In this document: positions 15,089-15,643 of the stretch, in pieces
How the letters are laid out: each line of letters opens with the position of its first letter
How positions within the stretch are numbered: position 1 is the stretch's first letter
Source: an uncultured Chlamydiaceae bacterium
Lineage (GTDB): Bacteria > Chlamydiota > Chlamydiia > Chlamydiales > Parachlamydiaceae
Assembly (NCBI GenBank): GCA_945957185.1
Contig: CAMFKA010000018.1
Location: 1-15,643 of the forward strand
Direction of reading: 5' to 3'
Length of the DNA stretch: 15,643 nt
Position numbers and translations under genes: made by a program
Notes under the pieces: model-generated
What the model saw: only the letters and a program-made list of their open reading frames with translations
Told to the model about the DNA's origin: nothing
Database searches by the model: none

Positions 15089-15116
15089 ATTATGCCAAAA
15101 TTTTCTTTCCTGTTAA
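15089..15116 (-). promoter_or_regulatory. Promoter of tRNA-Arg
   Basis: On the minus strand, TTAACA (15111-15116, 5 of 6) and CATAAT (15089-15094, 5 of 6) are spaced by 16 bases. The -10 ends 9 bases before the tRNA 5' end, leaving a leader of only about two bases. It lies in the short gap shared with gnd, which is read the opposite way. Confidence 0.55.
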
Positions 15117-15155
15117 AGGGCGAAATCTTATTCTCTTCTTTTACCCGGAGATAAA

Positions 15156-15643
15156 ATGTCGCAAGCAGATATCGGCTTAATAGGTCTCGCCGTTATGGGC
15201 CAAAATTTGGCGATGAACATGAACGACCACGGCTTTGTCGTCGCTGTTTATAATAGAACGACTTCTAAAGTGGACGAGTTCATGGAAGGGGCGGCGAAAG
15301 GATCGCAGATCGTTCCCACACACTCTGTCGAACAACTGGTACGTTCTCTTAAGCGTCCTCGTCGAGTGATGCTGATGGTTAAAGCCGGTCAGCCTGTTGA
15401 CGAATTCATCGCCCAACTTTTGCCATTCCTGGAATCCGGAGACATCATTATCGACGGCGGAAACAGCCTTTTTACCGATACCAATCGCCGCGTGGATGAA
15501 CTGCAGAAAAAGGGAATTCTTTATATTGGTGCAGGGATATCCGGAGGGGAAGAAGGCGCACGGCATGGACCTTCCATTATGCCGGGAGGCAACCCCGCAG
15601 CGTGGCCTTTCTTGAAACCTATTTTTCAGGCCATCAGCGCAAA
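15156..15643 (+). CDS. gnd: 6-phosphogluconate dehydrogenase, 3' end outside window
   Basis: This cytosolic pentose-phosphate enzyme oxidises and decarboxylates 6-phosphogluconate to ribulose 5-phosphate with NADP. Only the first 162 residues are visible; the frame is open to the right edge. The dinucleotide loop is IGLIGLAVMGQNLAMN (6-21), followed by YNRT, then IIDGGNSLFTDT and GAGISGGEEGARHGPSIMPG, the substrate-binding signature of the family. The ATG has GGAG at 15147-15150, five bases upstream. It is divergent from the tRNA-Arg gene and not part of the division cluster. In Chlamydia, gnd lies elsewhere as far as I recall, so this join marks the end of the conserved block. Confidence 0.96.
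   Translation, partial: MSQADIGLIGLAVMGQNLAMNMNDHGFVVAVYNRTTSKVDEFMEGAAKGSQIVPTHSVEQLVRSLKRPRRVMLMVKAGQPVDEFIAQLLPFLESGDIIIDGGNSLFTDTNRRVDELQKKGILYIGAGISGGEEGARHGPSIMPGGNPAAWPFLKPIFQAISA

Noticed and set aside
15177..15566. Antisense open frame of 129 codons over gnd
   Set aside because: It lies wholly opposite a well-conserved gene and shows no motif; it is a shadow of gnd codon usage.

Overview
The window most likely comes from a member of the phylum Chlamydiae, probably an environmental (Waddlia/Parachlamydia-like) chlamydia rather than a Chlamydia pathogen. The main evidence is the gene order TPR protein, small unknown protein, rsmH, ftsL-like, ftsI/pbp3, murE, amiA. As I recall it, this is the order of Chlamydia trachomatis CT274, CT273, CT272, CT271, CT270, CT269 and CT268. 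The insertion sequence, chemoreceptor-like genes, DUF4143 ATPase and repeats are not typical of the compact Chlamydia genomes. Species cannot be fixed from the sequence alone.

Layout. Positions 1-1166 hold the 3' part of an ISAs1-type transposase that enters from the left edge. Positions 1269-2471 encode a PseC-like sugar aminotransferase behind a near-consensus promoter that starts just past the transposase. Positions 2472-2714 are non-coding and carry one copy of a GGAGACAC-type repeat. Two overlapping genes (2715-4724 and 4711-6858) encode membrane proteins built like methyl-accepting chemotaxis proteins. A 20-bp inverted repeat spans the stop codon of the second. A DUF4143-type AAA ATPase follows (6891-8012). 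A 161-bp near-perfect palindrome (8013-8173), which looks like a MITE with a TAA target duplication, separates the ATPase from the conserved chlamydial block.

The conserved block starts with two minus-strand genes (TPR protein 8173-8568, unknown protein 8572-9018) served by a good promoter. Next is a roughly 370-bp intergenic element made of nested inverted repeats, the inner one built of 8-nt units. The plus-strand division and peptidoglycan cluster follows: rsmH, ftsL-like and ftsI overlap, murE follows after 42 bp, and amiA overlaps murE. amiA ends inside the complement of a tRNA-Arg(CCT) gene on the minus strand. The 5' part of gnd (6-phosphogluconate dehydrogenase) runs off the right edge.

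How the genes fit together. MurE makes the meso-diaminopimelate-containing precursor, FtsI cross-links septal peptidoglycan, the FtsL-like protein is the likely divisome scaffold, and AmiA is a lipoprotein amidase that trims stem peptides. RsmH is a 16S rRNA methyltransferase that commonly sits at the head of such clusters. The left half (1-8173) looks like an accessory region, with an IS, a single nucleotide-sugar gene, sensor-like proteins and a horizontally mobile ATPase type. The best candidates for something undescribed are the chemoreceptor-like pair in a presumably non-motile intracellular bacterium, the palindrome placed exactly between two stop codons, and the nested repeat element in front of rsmH.
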